From Chlorops oryzae (lineage: Eukaryota; Arthropoda; Insecta; Diptera; Chloropidae): a DNA stretch of 64,000 nt. The stretch spans positions 1-64,000 of the forward strand of contig JAIPUU010001358.1 of NCBI GenBank assembly GCA_020466095.1, given 5' to 3'. A program made the translations under genes and the position numbers. Positions 9,929 to 21,899 of the stretch are shown piece by piece; within the stretch, counting starts at the first letter, position 1, and each line of letters starts with the position of its first letter. The notes under the pieces were generated by a model. That model did no database searches and was not told the DNA's origin. It worked only from the letters and a program-made list of their open reading frames with translations.

Positions 9929-12678
9929 TTTTTTTATTTTTTTTTATTTTTTTTTTTATTGAAGTATGAAAGGCTTAAATTATTACAGTATATTGTGATT
10001 CCTAAGGCTACTTTAGTAAGTCAAGCTTACTGTATGAAGTGCCAATTAAAAGACAATTGTAGGAACGAAAACGGGAATTAAAAAGACAATATATAAGTTG
10101 AAGATAAAGAGAAGATTAGATCATAGGTTGAAGTAAAGTTTCTATTTCCTGATAGTTGAAATTAAATAACCACGATTTTACTAAAATTAGCAAGTTTTTA
10201 AATCTTTTTTCAGACCTTATGCTGTATGGCAAACTATTAAAGAGTCTATAGGACAGTACGGGAAAACTATTTTGAAAGAATGTTGTGTGAAAAATTGGTA
10301 TATTCACACCGTTATTAGTATTTGAGCTTCTCAAATTGTGCCTGGATATTCTTGGTTGATTGTTTATGTTTTTTGAGCAGAATGTTTTCAAGATCTTATA
10401 GTAGAACAGGTGACGTATTGGTAAAATATGTAATGAAGAAAAAAGCTGAAAAGAAGGAGTTACCCGATTAACGTTGCATATCCTTCTTAGTATGTTTTTT
10501 TGCAGTACCAAAAGTGGAGTAATTTTGTTTGCGTATGCTCCACCCCAACAAGCAATACCATAGTTTAATTTTGAATGTACGATTCCATAATAAAACATTT
10601 TCATAGTCGTCAAAGAGCAAGATTTAGATAAAAAGTAAAACTTTCTTAAGGCACAGCGCATGTAGTTTTTTAGAATTGAAGTATGATTATGCCACGTAAG
10701 ACTGCTGTCAATAGTTATTCCCAGATATTTGAAACTATCTACTGCTTCTATTTTAAAGCAGTTAGAATGGCAATTCAAATTATAATTGTAAAGAAGCTGT
10801 GATGTGTGTGCATTTGAAAATCTTAAGCACTGCGGGTCGTGGTAGTAAATATCTATGTCCGGAGGGGGTCTAGAGGTCTCAAGTTGAAAAACATTAGTTT
10901 TGTTTTAGAGCTTATTACAAGTTTGTGTTTTTTTAAACCATTTCCCTCAGTATTGCAATGTCATGATTTATTTCACAAATTAAGTTCAGTCTAGTCCTTG
11001 AAGTATAAGCGATCCCCAAATCATCAGCGAAAGCGGTGATGCCCCCAAAGAAGTTTAGTTTAAAAACAGAGTTAATATAGACTAAAAATAGAATGGGTCC
11101 TAGTACAGATCCTTGCGGAACACCAAGCGATAAAAACACAGGCTCACTTAGAACATCATCAATTTTAACTCTTTGGGACCGGTTGCTCAGGTACGAAGTA
11201 AACCAACAATGTATGAAACCTCTGAAACCAGTTCTATGGAGTTTATTTAAAAGTATTTTATGGTTAACCATGTCAAATGCTTTTGTTATATCTACAAAAA
11301 GACTTGCACATGAACTTTTTTTATCCAAACCTTTCATTACCGAGGTGCAAAATTGAAGCAGTGCATCTTCGGTGGAAAGTTTATTTCTGAAACCAAACTG
11401 ATTTGGACTTAGAATGTTTTCCTTAGCCAAAAAGTCAATGACACGATCTTTTATTGCTTTTTCTAACACCTTTGAGATAACAGGAAGTAATGAAATAGGT
11501 CTGTAATTTACTTTATTTTCACGTTCACCTTTTTTGAAAAGTGGAATAACTACAGCTTGCTTGAGCTCTTTTGAGAATACACCCGTGCAGACACTAAGGT
11601 TGAATATATGAGCCAATATGTAGATATGTTAAACGCAATTTTTTTGATTAAAGAATTGGATATTCCATCAATTCCACACGACTTTGAGTTATTGAGAGAA
11701 TTAATTCGCCTTACAACCTCTATAGCAGAGATGTTTTCAAAAACAAAACTGTTACGTGTATATCTGTCTTCTGGAATGACAGGGTCGTAGCTAGAAGTGG
11801 ATTCTATGTTGAAAAATGGGACTAACGTAGTTGTTGAATTTCTTTTGGCAACAAACAAAAAACTTTGTTTCAAGAGCATGTCTGTTCCCCTCTTTTCAGA
11901 GAGATCATAGAGTTCTTTTTACGAGATTGATTCGTCAATTCATTTAATAATTCCCATTCTTTGCCTACATTGCCTGCGCAATTTAAGAATTTCGAACGAT
12001 AGTAATTATCTTTAGATTTAATAACTTCCTTTTTGACAATATATACCAATTTCTTATATCTCTCTTTTAGAGACAAGTTGTTGGGGTGTTTCTTTAGTTT
12101 ACGACCGAGTTTATTTTTTAGTTCAATTTTTTCAGCAAGCTCATCGCTGATCCACATCTTAATTTTTTTGACTTTTTGACTTTTCGACTTAAGCATCTGC
12201 GAAGTAATGCTAACATATTTTTTCAGAGTGCTAAAGAATAGAGAATAGGCTTCCGTTGCATCATCAAGAGTATAGATATTATCCCACATTTCTAAACGAA
12301 GGAGGTTATTGAGATTGTTGAAATCTATTTTAGTATAAAATTTCGCGTTATTTTTATCTTCCGAGCGATTCTGTGGAATTTCCAAGAATATACCAGTCAT
12401 GCAATGGTCTGAGATCCCTAAATCAATATTAATTATGTTGTATGAATTTTGGATTGTTTTAAAACGACCCAGAACATGGTCAAGACACGAACCAGTCAAT
12501 GGCCTAGTTGATTCATTTAGGAACGAAAACAGTCCGAGTTTGGCAAGAAGTACGTGGTAATTGTCGGATGTTGCATTGTTCAGGAGAAGGTCTAAATTGA
12601 AATCGCCCACTAGAAGGAGGTTGTTTGAAAGAATACCTGACAGACAGTTTTTGAGCTCGAGTAAGAAGTTCGAAACCG
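9929..12678 (-). mobile_element. Non-LTR retrotransposon (LINE), 5'-truncated, inserted in the P-like relic
   Basis: On the minus strand the element starts inside the endonuclease domain at 12678 and ends in an A-rich tail at 9929-9960. It is flanked by the 9-bp duplication GATATTTAT (9920-9928 and 12679-12687). A 5' truncation, A-rich tail and short TSD are the marks of target-primed reverse transcription. Removing the element with one TSD restores the reading frame of the host P-like relic. Confidence 0.85.
10116..12678 (-). pseudogene. LINE ORF2: endonuclease fragment, reverse transcriptase, C-terminal region
   Basis: Three minus-strand blocks give ORF2. Block 1 (12678-11870) is the APE endonuclease C-terminal half with LLVGDFNLDLL and ISDHCM. 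Block 2 (11879-10933) is the reverse transcriptase: NYRPISLLPVISK, NQFGFR, DITKAFDMVNH, GVPQGSVLGPILFL and the active-site FADDLG. Block 3 (10778-10116) has SFKYLGITIDSSLTWHNH and HSKLNYGIACWGG. ORF1 and the endonuclease N terminus are lost by truncation. Frameshifts near 11870 and 11600 and a break at 10780-10930 separate the blocks. Clade is Jockey/CR1-like by motif feel; not resolved. Confidence 0.85.
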
Positions 12679-13111
12679 GATATTTATGAACTACTTGTTT
12701 TTGAACTGGTCCATTTGAGAAATAATAGGCCAATGGCTGCCGCCAAAAACACCTCAAATACTTTGAAGCATAAAAACTAAAACATGATTACAATTGAGAA
12801 AAGTTCGATTTTCATCACCGAAATCCTCTAAACCTTAAATTCGGTCCTGCACTTGGTCGTACTGGAGATACGTGCAAAGAGACATTTCATCACAAGAGAT
12901 GGAAACGTATCTCTGCTCTGCAGTGAGCCCACTAGCTCGAACTTGGAGAGGTTTTCAGGGTAAACTCACCCAGACCTGGACCCCTTGGCCAAATTCTTTA
13001 CAAAATTGTAAAATGTGTCCTCAGACGGCCATCGAAAATTATTTTTAAGAAATTTATATGCTACTGGTGACAAAAAGGAAATTTGAAGACTAATGAGTTT
13101 AATATCATCAC
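12679..13111 (-). pseudogene. P-element/THAP9-like transposase, first catalytic region
   Basis: On the minus strand one reads SPVAYKFLKNNFRWPSEDTF, then after a frame change LTAEQRYVSISCDEMSL with the first acidic residue (12870-12905), YLQYDQVQDRI, GLEDFG and RQPLAYYFSNGPVQK (12690-12740). These match in order the start of the RNase-H-like domain of P/THAP9 transposases. Both ends of this piece are insertion junctions with TSDs: the LINE on one side and a hAT relic on the other. Two frameshifts and stops are present, so the gene is dead. Confidence 0.8.
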
Positions 13112-13781
13112 CAGGGCTAATCAAAATTTTTATGAAAAAACTTCAAACTATTTATTTAATATTTAAGAAAAAACACTCAAAATATTTGCGATAAATATTT
13201 ACGATAAAAATTTTTTCAAAGGTATTTTCCATATATTATTGGTTTAAGTAAACTTATTGCAATAAATTATAAGATGTTTTCGAAGATTTTAAAAAAATGA
13301 ATGAACGTCGGCTATTGTCTAAGACTCGTTTATAATCAGAGAAAGATCTTTCAACATCACAGCTGACGACTGGGCGTATTTAAATGCTTGCAACTCGTTT
13401 GGCGTTAATTCATCAATATATTTATCTGGCTCATTGAATTTATGACCACTTAATATCATTGAAAATTTTTCGCAACGTAGCAAATCCAGTATTTTTGTGG
13501 ACAACAGAATCATATTTATGAATTTGAAACGCGCGCAAGAGCAACGTGTAACCATTTTTGAAAACAAATCGTCACAGCGTTATGAATTATGTTTATCTGA
13601 TTGGAAAGCATGCTTATTACGAGTATTACGAGTATTCTACTGCATATTCGTATATAATATGAAATTTTAGCCGAAATATTTACGGAAAATCAAAATTTGC
13701 TGATATATTTATTTTTGCCCAGAAGAGTCGAAATATTTAAATAAATATTTATTATTTAAATAAATATTTTGATCAGCCCTG
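13112..13781. mobile_element. hAT relic inserted in the P-like gene
   Basis: The 670-bp element has inverted termini CAGGGCTAATCAAAA / CAGGGCTGATCAAAA and is flanked by the 8-bp duplication ATCATCAC (13104-13111 and 13782-13789), the size typical of hAT. Removing it with one TSD joins RRYGDD to IKLISLQ in frame in the P-like relic. It carries a fragment of hAT transposase on the minus strand. Confidence 0.85.
13290..13565 (-). pseudogene. hAT transposase C-terminal (dimerisation) fragment
   Basis: Minus frames give YIDELTPNELQAFKYA, then after a 1-2 base shift CDVERSFSDYKRVLDNSRRSF. This is the hAT C-terminal dimerisation signature (…VERSFS.YK…RRS.). The rest of the transposase is absent. 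Confidence 0.7.
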
Positions 13782-14234
13782 ATCATCACCATATCTACGT
13801 CCTCGAGGAGTTTTGTTTACATTACTAATGCTGTGCCGAATAATAATAGCTTCCTGAGGATGCAGCCCTCTTTCATTTAATAAATATTCTTCACTTTGGA
13901 TGGTCTTTTCCCGTAAAGAAGCGATTTCTTGTGATTTGACCTTCTTCGGATATTTGAAGTTTTCGCTTCAATTCCGCAACTTCGTTGCGGAGACGTATGT
14001 TTTCGTCAACCACATTGAAGCTACCAATATCTTACGAATTTTGTGAGGGCTGTGAATTGAAAACTTGTTCATCAATGGAGGGTCCCCTTACATAGTTTTC
14101 ATTTATTAGTTCTAAATCCGGTACGGCATCCTGCTTCAGCTTTTTTCCAACCTTCTGCTTTTCGGAAAAATTCCTCTCACACGCGAACAAACTTTCGGGT
14201 TTCCAACCTCTGACCTCGAAAGACTCCAAACAAA
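13782..14234 (-). pseudogene. P-element/THAP9-like transposase, exon 2 (THAP C-half and leucine-rich linker)
   Basis: The exon starts at a usable acceptor (CAAG, TTTGTTTGG) at 14234. It encodes the second half of a THAP zinc finger: CLESFEVRGWKP (the conserved W-x-P), LFACERNF (where THAP has C-x2-H-F; the H is N here) and KLKQDAVPDL. After a stop near 14033 the frame gives ENIRLRNEVAELKRKLQ, a short coiled-coil-like segment. After a further frameshift comes SEEYLLNERGLHPQEA...RGRRYGDD, ending at the hAT junction. It joins in phase with the exon at 16162-16258. Confidence 0.65.
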
Positions 14235-14310
14235 CTTGACGTCTATTCAAATATGTAAAATTTAAATTAAGCTCTTAGAAGAATTTATTGACACGAACAC
14301 AAAGCACTTA

Positions 14311-14436
14311 GGAAATTCACAAAGCCTCATAAAATGCCTTTTCAATTTAGCACAAGCTAATTTTTTCATTTCTGAAACAAAAAGAATTCGGTTGGGTATA
14401 AATTTAGGAGGGATTTTAAGAGGCTTTGTGAATTGT
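14311..14436. repeat. Inverted repeat with ~17-bp arms
   Basis: CACAAAGCCTCATAAAA at the left faces TTTTAAGAGGCTTTGTG at the right, around ~90 bases. Confidence 0.6.
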
Positions 14437-14570
14437 TAAATTAACTGCCTTATTCATAAAAGTTCAATACTGAAATTAGCTTCAATATTTTTAACTTTCG
14501 GCGCGTTTTAATTTCATAAACAGTGTTCGTGAAGCATTTTAATTTCGAAAATTTAACAACAACAAAATTT

Positions 14571-14684
14571 CCCCTTATTCATTAACACATTTTTAATTTT
14601 AAATTCAGATTAAACTGAAAATTTCCATAAAACAATCGAACTTTATCTGAATTTAAAATTTAAAATGTGTTTATAAATAAGGGG
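14571..14684. repeat. Palindromic MITE-like hairpin, 114 bp
   Basis: The left arm CCCCTTATTCATTAACACAT... and right arm ...ATGTGTTTATAAATAAGGGG are about 42 bp each and nearly complementary. TSD unresolved. Confidence 0.7.
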
Positions 14685-16161
14685 ACAATTTTTTTTTACG
14701 AATAAATGCTGAACTCCAATACGGCAGTGGTAGTGGCAGTGACAGTTTTCGAAATTTTAGATAGCACTATTTGATATTAAAAATATTAAAGTAGGTATTG
14801 CAATTTGTTCCATATCAAACAGTGTTCTCTAACATTTGAAACACTGTCGCTGCCACTGCCTAGGCTGAAAAAATCTATCTACATAAATACTTGTTGAAGT
14901 GTATATTTTTTAAAAAAATTTTATTGAAAATTAAGAATTATAAAAACATTGTTTTATTAAATTATTTAATGGCTATTTTACATGTACGCTTAAATTTAAT
15001 CAACTTAAATTTTTCTATTTAATTTTATGAGTCCGACCGAAACGGGATTTCTTGACCTACACCGGACCGAAACACAGTGTTTGGTCGAACTCGTTCAATT
15101 TTCTACTTCTGGAATTCAATAAAATTTTAAATACACTTAACAGGATTATTAAATCCCACTCCTTTAAAATACGAACCGACGCTAGAGCTCTTAGAATAAG
15201 CTCCCAAAATTGAGCCGGCGAATTTAAATTAGTGGGATGTAACAATCCAATAACACAAAATACAGACTAGCAAAACAATTTTGTTTTTTTTTCTTGCATC
15301 TTAATTATGGATAGATTACGTACATTACAACAGAATTCGCGCCCTTGCTACTCAATCGGCTCCATTCGAAATTTTGCATTTCTTGAAAATCATTCAATCT
15401 CTTTGCCAATTTATGGAAAATAATATTTTTCCCAAAATATATATTATTCTCAATCGACTACTGCATCAGTTAATGTAAGCCTTAGTTTTCTAGGTGTTCT
15501 ATTTTTAGATGAAAAATGTAGCCGAATATAAACAAAATTGATTAAAAAATTATTGTGGTGATTTAGTAGCAAGGGTGCGAAATGGTGTTCAACAATTTTC
15601 GAAAGTCTAATTGCTATATTAATTGTAATGTTACTGTTTCATTATAACAAATAAGAAACATTTTATGAAACTTTTAAGAATTTATTTTTTTGCAAATTAA
15701 TTTAAGTTGCTCAAAAAAGTAAAGAATTTACCTTGGCACAAAAGTACTTCTGAGTATCACTGAATTTAATCGTTTTCGGAATTGAAAAAATCAAAAACAC
15801 TGGATGCCTTACATATTTCGCTTTCAGATGTGTACCTATTTCACATTCCACTTAGAAAATGTAATTAACATCCAGCTCCATAACTACAAAGTGCAGTATT
15901 TAAAGATTAATTCGGTTGCTCGACATTCCAAATCCGATAGCGAATGAATTCCGTGACACCCCAGAACATTTTCTGGCTTTTCAATATTTATGACAAATTT
16001 CTGCTAGGGAAACACAAACACAAATGCATGCTAGAAGTTGGAACTCCTATAATCACATCACAACTACAAAACATACGAATTTGAAAACAAAGCTTCCATA
16101 TATTTTCAACATTATTCGCAAATGTATGTTTTTGGATGTGATTACAAGCGCGCTCATGTAC

Positions 16162-16258
16162 CCCGCAAAAACCTGTCGGCTTCAATTTCGGTGCGGGGAA
16201 ATCGGAAAAGATGTCTGGTGGTAGGCTCGCATTCCATCACGCATTTCTTCTTGTTGGC
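16162..16258 (-). pseudogene. P-element/THAP9-like transposase, exon 1 (THAP N-half)
   Basis: The minus strand continues the frame that starts at 30687. After a 14.4-kb insertion it reads KKKCVMECEPTTRHLFRFPR then EIEADRFLR and a donor site at 16161. C-x3-C followed by H-x-F-R-F-P is the start of a THAP finger. With exon 2 (14234) the finger order is C, C, FRFP, W-x-P, C. The 8 bases 16251-16258 are one copy of the TSD TTGTTGGC. Confidence 0.65.
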
Positions 16259-16339
16259 CAGTGCTGCCAGTTTAGGGAAATCTTCCCTAAATTTAGGGGA
16301 TTTTCTGGTCTTCAGGGTAGAAAATTCTTTAGAGGAATT

Positions 16340-17085
16340 TTTAGGGGATAAAATTATTTTTTTAGTAGATTTCGGTGGAGCACTTTTTCGTGCCGGTGTT
16401 ATGTCTGCATTACTGTCGGTTGAAATATTAAGTCTTTTTAATGTGAAATGGGGTTCATATTCCCGTTGCGAAGAAAAGAGACGGCTGCTTGCAAAATTTT
16501 CCGCAGAGCTGTTAAATAATGAAATCATTTTGGAATTTGAATTCACTTGATTGCCCGCAAAATGATTGCAGTAATTTTTTCGTTTATCATGAACAGAGCA
16601 GATATTTATATGCACGAAAAAATCGCAAATATGCGCATAGAATATGCTTAAAAGATTGCAATATATGCTCGAAAAAAAATAAAATATGCATGAAAAAAAA
16701 TTATTTAAAATGAATTATTTTAATTTTTTTTTTTTTTTTTTTTTGAGTCACAGCTTAAATAGAGTCCGACACCAGCTGGTAAAGCGAAGCCAAAAATTTA
16801 TCATGCACCTTCGGCCCATTACTGAAAGTGGAACTGAAGACCAAAAAAATAAATGTAGACATGTACATTTTAATTTTTTCTTTTTTTTTTAAATTTATTA
16901 ACAAAAATCAGTCCATTTATTGTATAACGCCTAAAACAAAACTAACATTTCATGTTTCATAATAGTTAATAAAAGAAAAGAACAAAAAAAAAAAGATTCA
17001 TGGCCCCAGCCGAATGCAATTTTTATGGTGAATGAATCTGTAAACCGAAACCGAACCTTCAGTCAGACTAAACAGCTTAATCTTC
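16340..17085. other. No supported gene; poly-T tracts
   Basis: Open frames on both strands at 16265-16600 overlap the hAT end, so they cannot be one host gene. The minus frame is K/S-rich. Homopolymer T tracts lie at 16726-16744 and 16878-16890. Confidence 0.4.
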
Positions 17086-17089
17086 AATT

Positions 17090-17400
17090 TCAGAATTTGC
17101 ACAAATTATTTATATGGTGCTTAAGATTTTCCATAGTGAATGATCGTCTCTTCTGCGTGTAGACGTTTCCATACAGAGAGAAACTGCGCTCAAACATCAG
17201 TTGAGGTTGTTGGACAAAACGCAAACCTTTCCAACATATCTGGCAAAAGCTTTTTGACACACGGGTCGGCTGTATAACAAACATTATATATATCGATCAT
17301 ACTTTTAAAAACCTTTGTTTCTTTTCAAAATTTGTTCAAATTTTTCTTGAAAGGCTTTATTTTTTCAAAAGTGAATTTAAGTCTTATCCATATGCAGCGG
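17090..17400 (-). pseudogene. hAT transposase C-terminal (dimerisation) fragment
   Basis: The minus strand reads ADPCVKKLLPDMLERFAFCP, then CPTTSTDV, then one frame over ERSFSLYGNVYTQKRRSFTM and ENLKHHINNLC. This is a hAT dimerisation region with one frameshift. Upstream it runs into the repeat at 17370-17651, which has a short open frame starting MENGKETNRC. It is probably the remnant of the autonomous parent of the MITE at 45260-45743. Confidence 0.65.
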
Positions 17401-17651
17401 TTGGTTTCCTTTCCGTTCTCCATCTTATTTGTTAGATTTTTGAACTCAAATTAAACAAAAGTGCTGCCTGATCGTCAAAAAGAGAGATATCAGCGAAAAA
17501 TGTGGTATCACCTCTCATGTTTATCGCGAATAGTCTCACTATTCACGAATAACTTTCGTGAATTAGCTATTCATGAATAAGACCGATTATACGGGAAAAT
17601 TTGCTATTCGCGATATTCTTATTCGTGAATAAGGCGTACGAATAAACGTAG
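17370..17651 (-). mobile_element. Relative of the 45.3-kb MITE, one end only
   Basis: The reverse complement matches 45260-45540: terminus CTACGTTTATTCGTACGCC, the inner palindromes of TTCGCGAATA type, and the GAGAACGGAAAGGAAACCAA block. The terminus at 17651 is followed by TA. The other end is not seen; the sequence leads into a hAT dimerisation fragment instead. Confidence 0.65.
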
Positions 17652-17873
17652 TATATGCCGCGAACATGCAAAGAAAAATAAAAATATGCTCTAAACGGTC
17701 AAATATACAAATGCATATGCAAATATGCTTTATGTGCAAATATCCGCTCTGATCATGAATAAGACTGCAAAAAAAAATCTCAATCATTTTTGTTATTCCT
17801 GAATAATAAGTGTTTTTTTTAAATCATTTTTTCGTTATTCATTGGCTGAAATTATTTACTTTCAGTCCCAAAA

Positions 17874-17922
17874 TGCATTCTTTTGCAGTCTTTTGCAGTC
17901 TTTTGCATTCTTTTCACTTGTT
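17874..17922. repeat. Short tandem repeat of TTTTGCAGTC type
   Basis: Four 11-bp units (CTTTTGCAGT / CTTTTGCATT) run head to tail. The GACTGCAAA complement occurs at 17763 and 18042-18055, so the block 17760-18080 may be a decayed inverted-repeat element. Confidence 0.6.
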
Positions 17923-18104
17923 TTCCTTCATAAAAAATCAATGGCGATGCGATTGGAATTTTCATACATCGAAAAAAGACTGCATTTAAATATGTAAGGT
18001 CAGTTTAAGATTGGAAAAAAGACTTATAATTCATGAATAACAAAAAAGACTTCAGACTGCAATTTGCAGTCTTTAGCATATTTCTGAAGAAATTCGTTTG
18101 CAAG

Positions 18105-19222
18105 CAGCTCCACACACGGTCAAATATGCTGTGCTTGCAAAGGGTCTAGCGGGTTGCGGCAATCATGACAGGAATTTTTAAATTTTGCTGATTTTTCGAT
18201 AGGCGCCATCTAACAACACTGTGGAGACCACTTTTTAGATTTTTTTTTTGAACGGTCCTTGAAATATCCTTGAAAATCCGTTTTTATAAGCCTTTTTTCA
18301 AAATTTTATTTCTCAACAACCCAATTGAGATAGAGGACCGATCTTAAGCAGATTATGTTAGATAATAAAAACAAAGGAAGCTAAAAAAATTTTTTTAAAT
18401 TTTACACTGAGAAAATTTTTTTTTACAAAACTAAAAAGAAAACTTTGAATTTTTTTTCAGTGTATTTCCCAGTTTCGCGCCACTCTATAATTTTTTTTTT
18501 CAGAAAACCCCTTAGTATTTACTTTCATTTAAAAGAAAAAAAAATTTAATTCAGATGGCGCAGCACTGCGATATTCAGACAAATATAAGGGTAAATAGAT
18601 CCTCCCAGTATTGATATGCTGGCGTAGACCTGCGTATGTGGTACATTTGTCCGAAATCCCATACAAAAGGCATCACTCATACGAAATGTAGGACATTAAT
18701 TAAATATTCGATAATCTGCGCGCTCATATAATTTTTATCTATTAAATTCCCCACAAGTAACTTTTGTTCGGTTTAATTTTTTTTTTTTTTTTTTAGAACA
18801 GTAAGAATTCCTGTTGACATAATTTTCTTAATTATTCAACTCATCCTAAAGTGGTAGATGTTTCTGTATACCTACGCAGTTAAAGTAGCAAAAAGAGGGC
18901 AAGTGGTTGGATTTACAAAAGATTGTGGTTTAATTTTGTGTTTTCTGATCACATTTTATTGCATATATTTTTCCATCCCACAATACCTTATACCTAAATA
19001 TTACTTAAAATCATAAAATATAAACCTACCCCTATGAAAACTATTAACAAACGAACTTAACTTATACAAAACACTGATCTTACATCTCTACCTGCTTTTG
19101 TTAAAAAAAGACTTCATCCTGAGAGGCTTAGTCGTCATCATCGCTGAATTCGTTGATTACAACGTTTGCATTATTTTGGGAAAATAATTTTGATAATTGT
19201 TCTGCAGGTCGAATTATTCGCG
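18105..19222. repeat. Left inverted arm
   Basis: Reverse complement of 23494-24610. It contains the transposase C terminus (19128-19222) and its AT-rich 3' flank, including a T16-17 tract near 18780-18795 that mirrors the A-tract at 23923-23938. Confidence 0.75.
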
Positions 19223-19799
19223 ATAGGTACCGAGCATGCGATAGGTAATAAATTATGCTTGATACGTGAGCGCAACATCCAACAGTTCTCGTTCCATTAG
19301 GACAACTGCAGCAATATCGCTGAATTCCGCTTAAATCGTTATTTGCTGTGTACTCTACAATACTGTGTAGTGTTTTTTGTTGATGTGGCGCGATTGTACC
19401 TGAAACTGCAGAAGGGTTGGTGACTGCTTTGCGTACTTCGCCCATATCGTGTCATCTGTGATTAACTCTGCCAGGTAGGATACTGCCAAAGAAAGTTGAT
19501 AAGGCCCGTAAATAATATCTTGAGATGTTCCTCCGTGAGCTGTGGAAAGTCTAATATAGCTGAAGTGTCCAGTGCGCAGAAATTACTTCTTTTTTTGTTG
19601 TAACCCTTCTCCTCGACTTCGTCACATAATGTGTTGGGAGTGTCCATGCGGCTTTCCATATGAAGGAGAATTTCCTCACTTAATTCCCCATCCGAGTCCA
19701 GTCGTTTGCCAAATTCGTTGTGCAAATATATTGCGATCTTGCAAATATCTCCAACTCTCGGGAGCAGTTTATTGTCCAAATTGTGGTGAAGCAATTTAT
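19128..19799 (-). pseudogene. IS4EU-like transposase, 3' part, copy 2
   Basis: This continues the transposase after the foldback: YKLLHHNLDNKLLPRVGDIC, YLHNEFGKRL, then a one-base frameshift near 19497 leads to YQLSLAVSYLAELITDD. The end has a SWIM-like zinc motif (CCSCPNGTRTVGCCAHV: C-x-C ... C-x-H) and the acidic tail EFSDDDD with the stop at 19128. SWIM ends are common in this transposase type. Joining it to 21900 with one TSD gives an uninterrupted phase (AQK|YKLL). Confidence 0.75.
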
Positions 19800-19808
19800 A
19801 TTTCTGTG

Positions 19809-21890
19809 GGCTCCGTGAAATTTTGGCCGCGTGAATTAAGCCCGCGATAAGTTTTTTGGTCGCGGCCTTAATTTCATTTTTGCGAATGAAATATGACCGC
19901 GATAAAAATCCAATTTTTATCGCGGTCAAAAATTCATTTTTTCGTTGCGGCCTTATTTCATTCGAAAAATGAATTAAGACCGCGCGGTCAAAATTCATTT
20001 CTTCATTGCGGCCTTATTTCATTCGCAAAATGAATTAAGACCGCGCGGTCAAAATTCATTTTTTCGTTCGGCTTATTTCATTCGCAAAATGAATTAAGAA
20101 CGCGCGGTAAAATTACATTTCTTCATTGCGGCCTTATTTCATTCGAAAATTAATTAAGACCGCGCGGTCAAAAACATTTTTTCGTTTCAAAAGAATTCCA
20201 CCGAAAATTATCAATTTACACTAGCTTAACACCGAAATGCTCCAAAGAACCAAAGATCTGAATTTAAATTGAAATTTTTCCGGCAGATTCCGAAAAGGCA
20301 AAAAAAAATTTTTTCTATCGGGACAGTTTTCCCTTATTTTGAAAACCCGTTTTTTTCGAAAAATATTTTTTATGTCATTGGTTTTTTTTGCTATAACACC
20401 GCAATTTTTAATCGAAATAATACACGTTGGAAAGCTTATATTCCAGCGCATAAAACGGTGCATCGAACGTTTATCACAATCTAATACTTAAAATTTACAA
20501 CATCGTAAAGTGGTAGAGGAAAAAGTTTAATTTTTTAGATTTTTTACCATGTTTTAAATTTTTCAGATAACGGCGATTCTCTACACCAGACCCCTAAAAA
20601 CTTGTTAGGCCTTGGATTTCAAAGCCAATTCAATTCGAAACATTTTTAAGTACCCAAACTTCAAAATCGGTTAAGTATTTTTAAAGTATAGCCAAATTTT
20701 CCAAATAAACCCAAAATGAATATTTTTAAAGATGTATAAAAAGGGCAGCGGCCCGCAGTGGTATTGCTCCATACATTTCTTGGAAAAAAAAGAAGGATGC
20801 TCCTAGGATCATGAAATTTTGCCACAGCTAATTTTTTTGAGCCTAGTCAAGAAAAATTGCAAAAATGGTCAAAATCGGTCAGTTCCCTAGGGGAACCCCC
20901 CATAGAGCTTTATTACAACTTTTATGGGCTTACATATAAATGTAGGCCGATCTTAACGAAACTCGGCCAGAAGGTATGGAAACCAAAGTCATAGTTTTGT
21001 GGTATAAATGATTGAAGTGTTCGGTCCCTAGGGGTACCCCTTGGACCAATATAAAAATTCTGTAAATTTTATTTAATAATAGGCTATAACATTCAAAATA
21101 CTTAACCGACTTTGCAGTTTGGGTGCTTAAAATGTTTCGAATTTTGGCTTTAAAACCCAGGGCCCAACAAATTTTTACCGGGTGCGGGTAGAATCGCCAT
21201 TATCTTGAAAAAATTGAAAAACGTGTTAAGAAATCTTAAAATTTTATTTTTTTCTCTACATTTTTACGATGTAGTAATTTAAGTATTTGAGGTGCAGAAA
21301 CGTTTATCAGTATATCTGTTATATGCGCTGCAACATTAGCTTTACAAACTGTATATTTATTTGTATTCCTCGAAAAATAGTGGTATATAGTGAAAAAACT
21401 AGTTAAATAAAAAAAAAAAAATTCGAAAAATCGGTTTTTCTCCAAAGACGGAAAAACTGTCCGATAGAAAAATTTCACTATAGAATTCCTCTTTGGTTCT
21501 TGGAGCATTCGGGTGTAAGCTAGTGTAATTGATAATATTTCGTCGGAATTCATTTTTTGAAACGAAAAAAATGTTATTTTGACCCCGCGCGGTCTTAATT
21601 TCAATTTTGGCGAATGAAAAAAGGCCGCAATGAAGAAATGTATTTTGACCGCGCGGTCTTAATTTCATTTTGCGAATGAAATAAGGCCGCAACGAAAAAA
21701 ATGAATTTTGACCGCGCGGTCTTAATTTCATTTTGCGAATGAAATAAGGCCGCAACGAAAAAAATGAATTTTGACCGCGATAAAAAATTGGATTTTTTTA
21801 TCGCGGTCATATTTCATTCGCAAAATGAATTTAGGCCGCGACCAAAAACTTATCGCGGGCTTAATTCACGCGGCCAAAATTCCATCCACC
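19809..21890. mobile_element. Foldback element FB1, 2.08 kb, in the transposase gene
   Basis: The flanks carry the 9-bp duplication ATTTCTGTG (19800-19808, 21891-21899). Termini share AATTTTGGCCGCGTGAATTA. The outer arms (about 19820-20190 and 21570-21860) hold tandem ~60-bp units built on CGCGGTC...TTCATTTT and AAAATGAATTAAGACCGCG. The inner arms (20220-20720 against 21080-21530) are single-copy inverted repeats around a centre near 20900. No transposase gene inside. A 9-bp TSD with very long arms is seen in Drosophila FB and in MULE elements; which applies is not decided. Confidence 0.85.
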
Positions 21891-21899
21891 ATTTCTGTG

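Larger units (their letters stand above)
14235..16161 (-). other. Probable intron of the P-like relic (1.9 kb)
   Basis: The donor GGG|GTACATGAG (16162/16161) and acceptor GTCAAG|TTTG (14235/14234) join the two THAP halves in the right phase. Inside are two AT-rich hairpins (14311-14436, 14571-14684) and an imperfect GGCAGTG inverted pair (14732-14866). Small open frames at 15057-15245 and 15988-16224 have no recognisable motif. Confidence 0.45.

Noticed and set aside
16154..16615. 153-codon minus-strand frame as one gene
   Set aside because: It crosses the hAT terminus at 16259; only its last ~33 codons belong to the THAP-like exon, the rest is element DNA.
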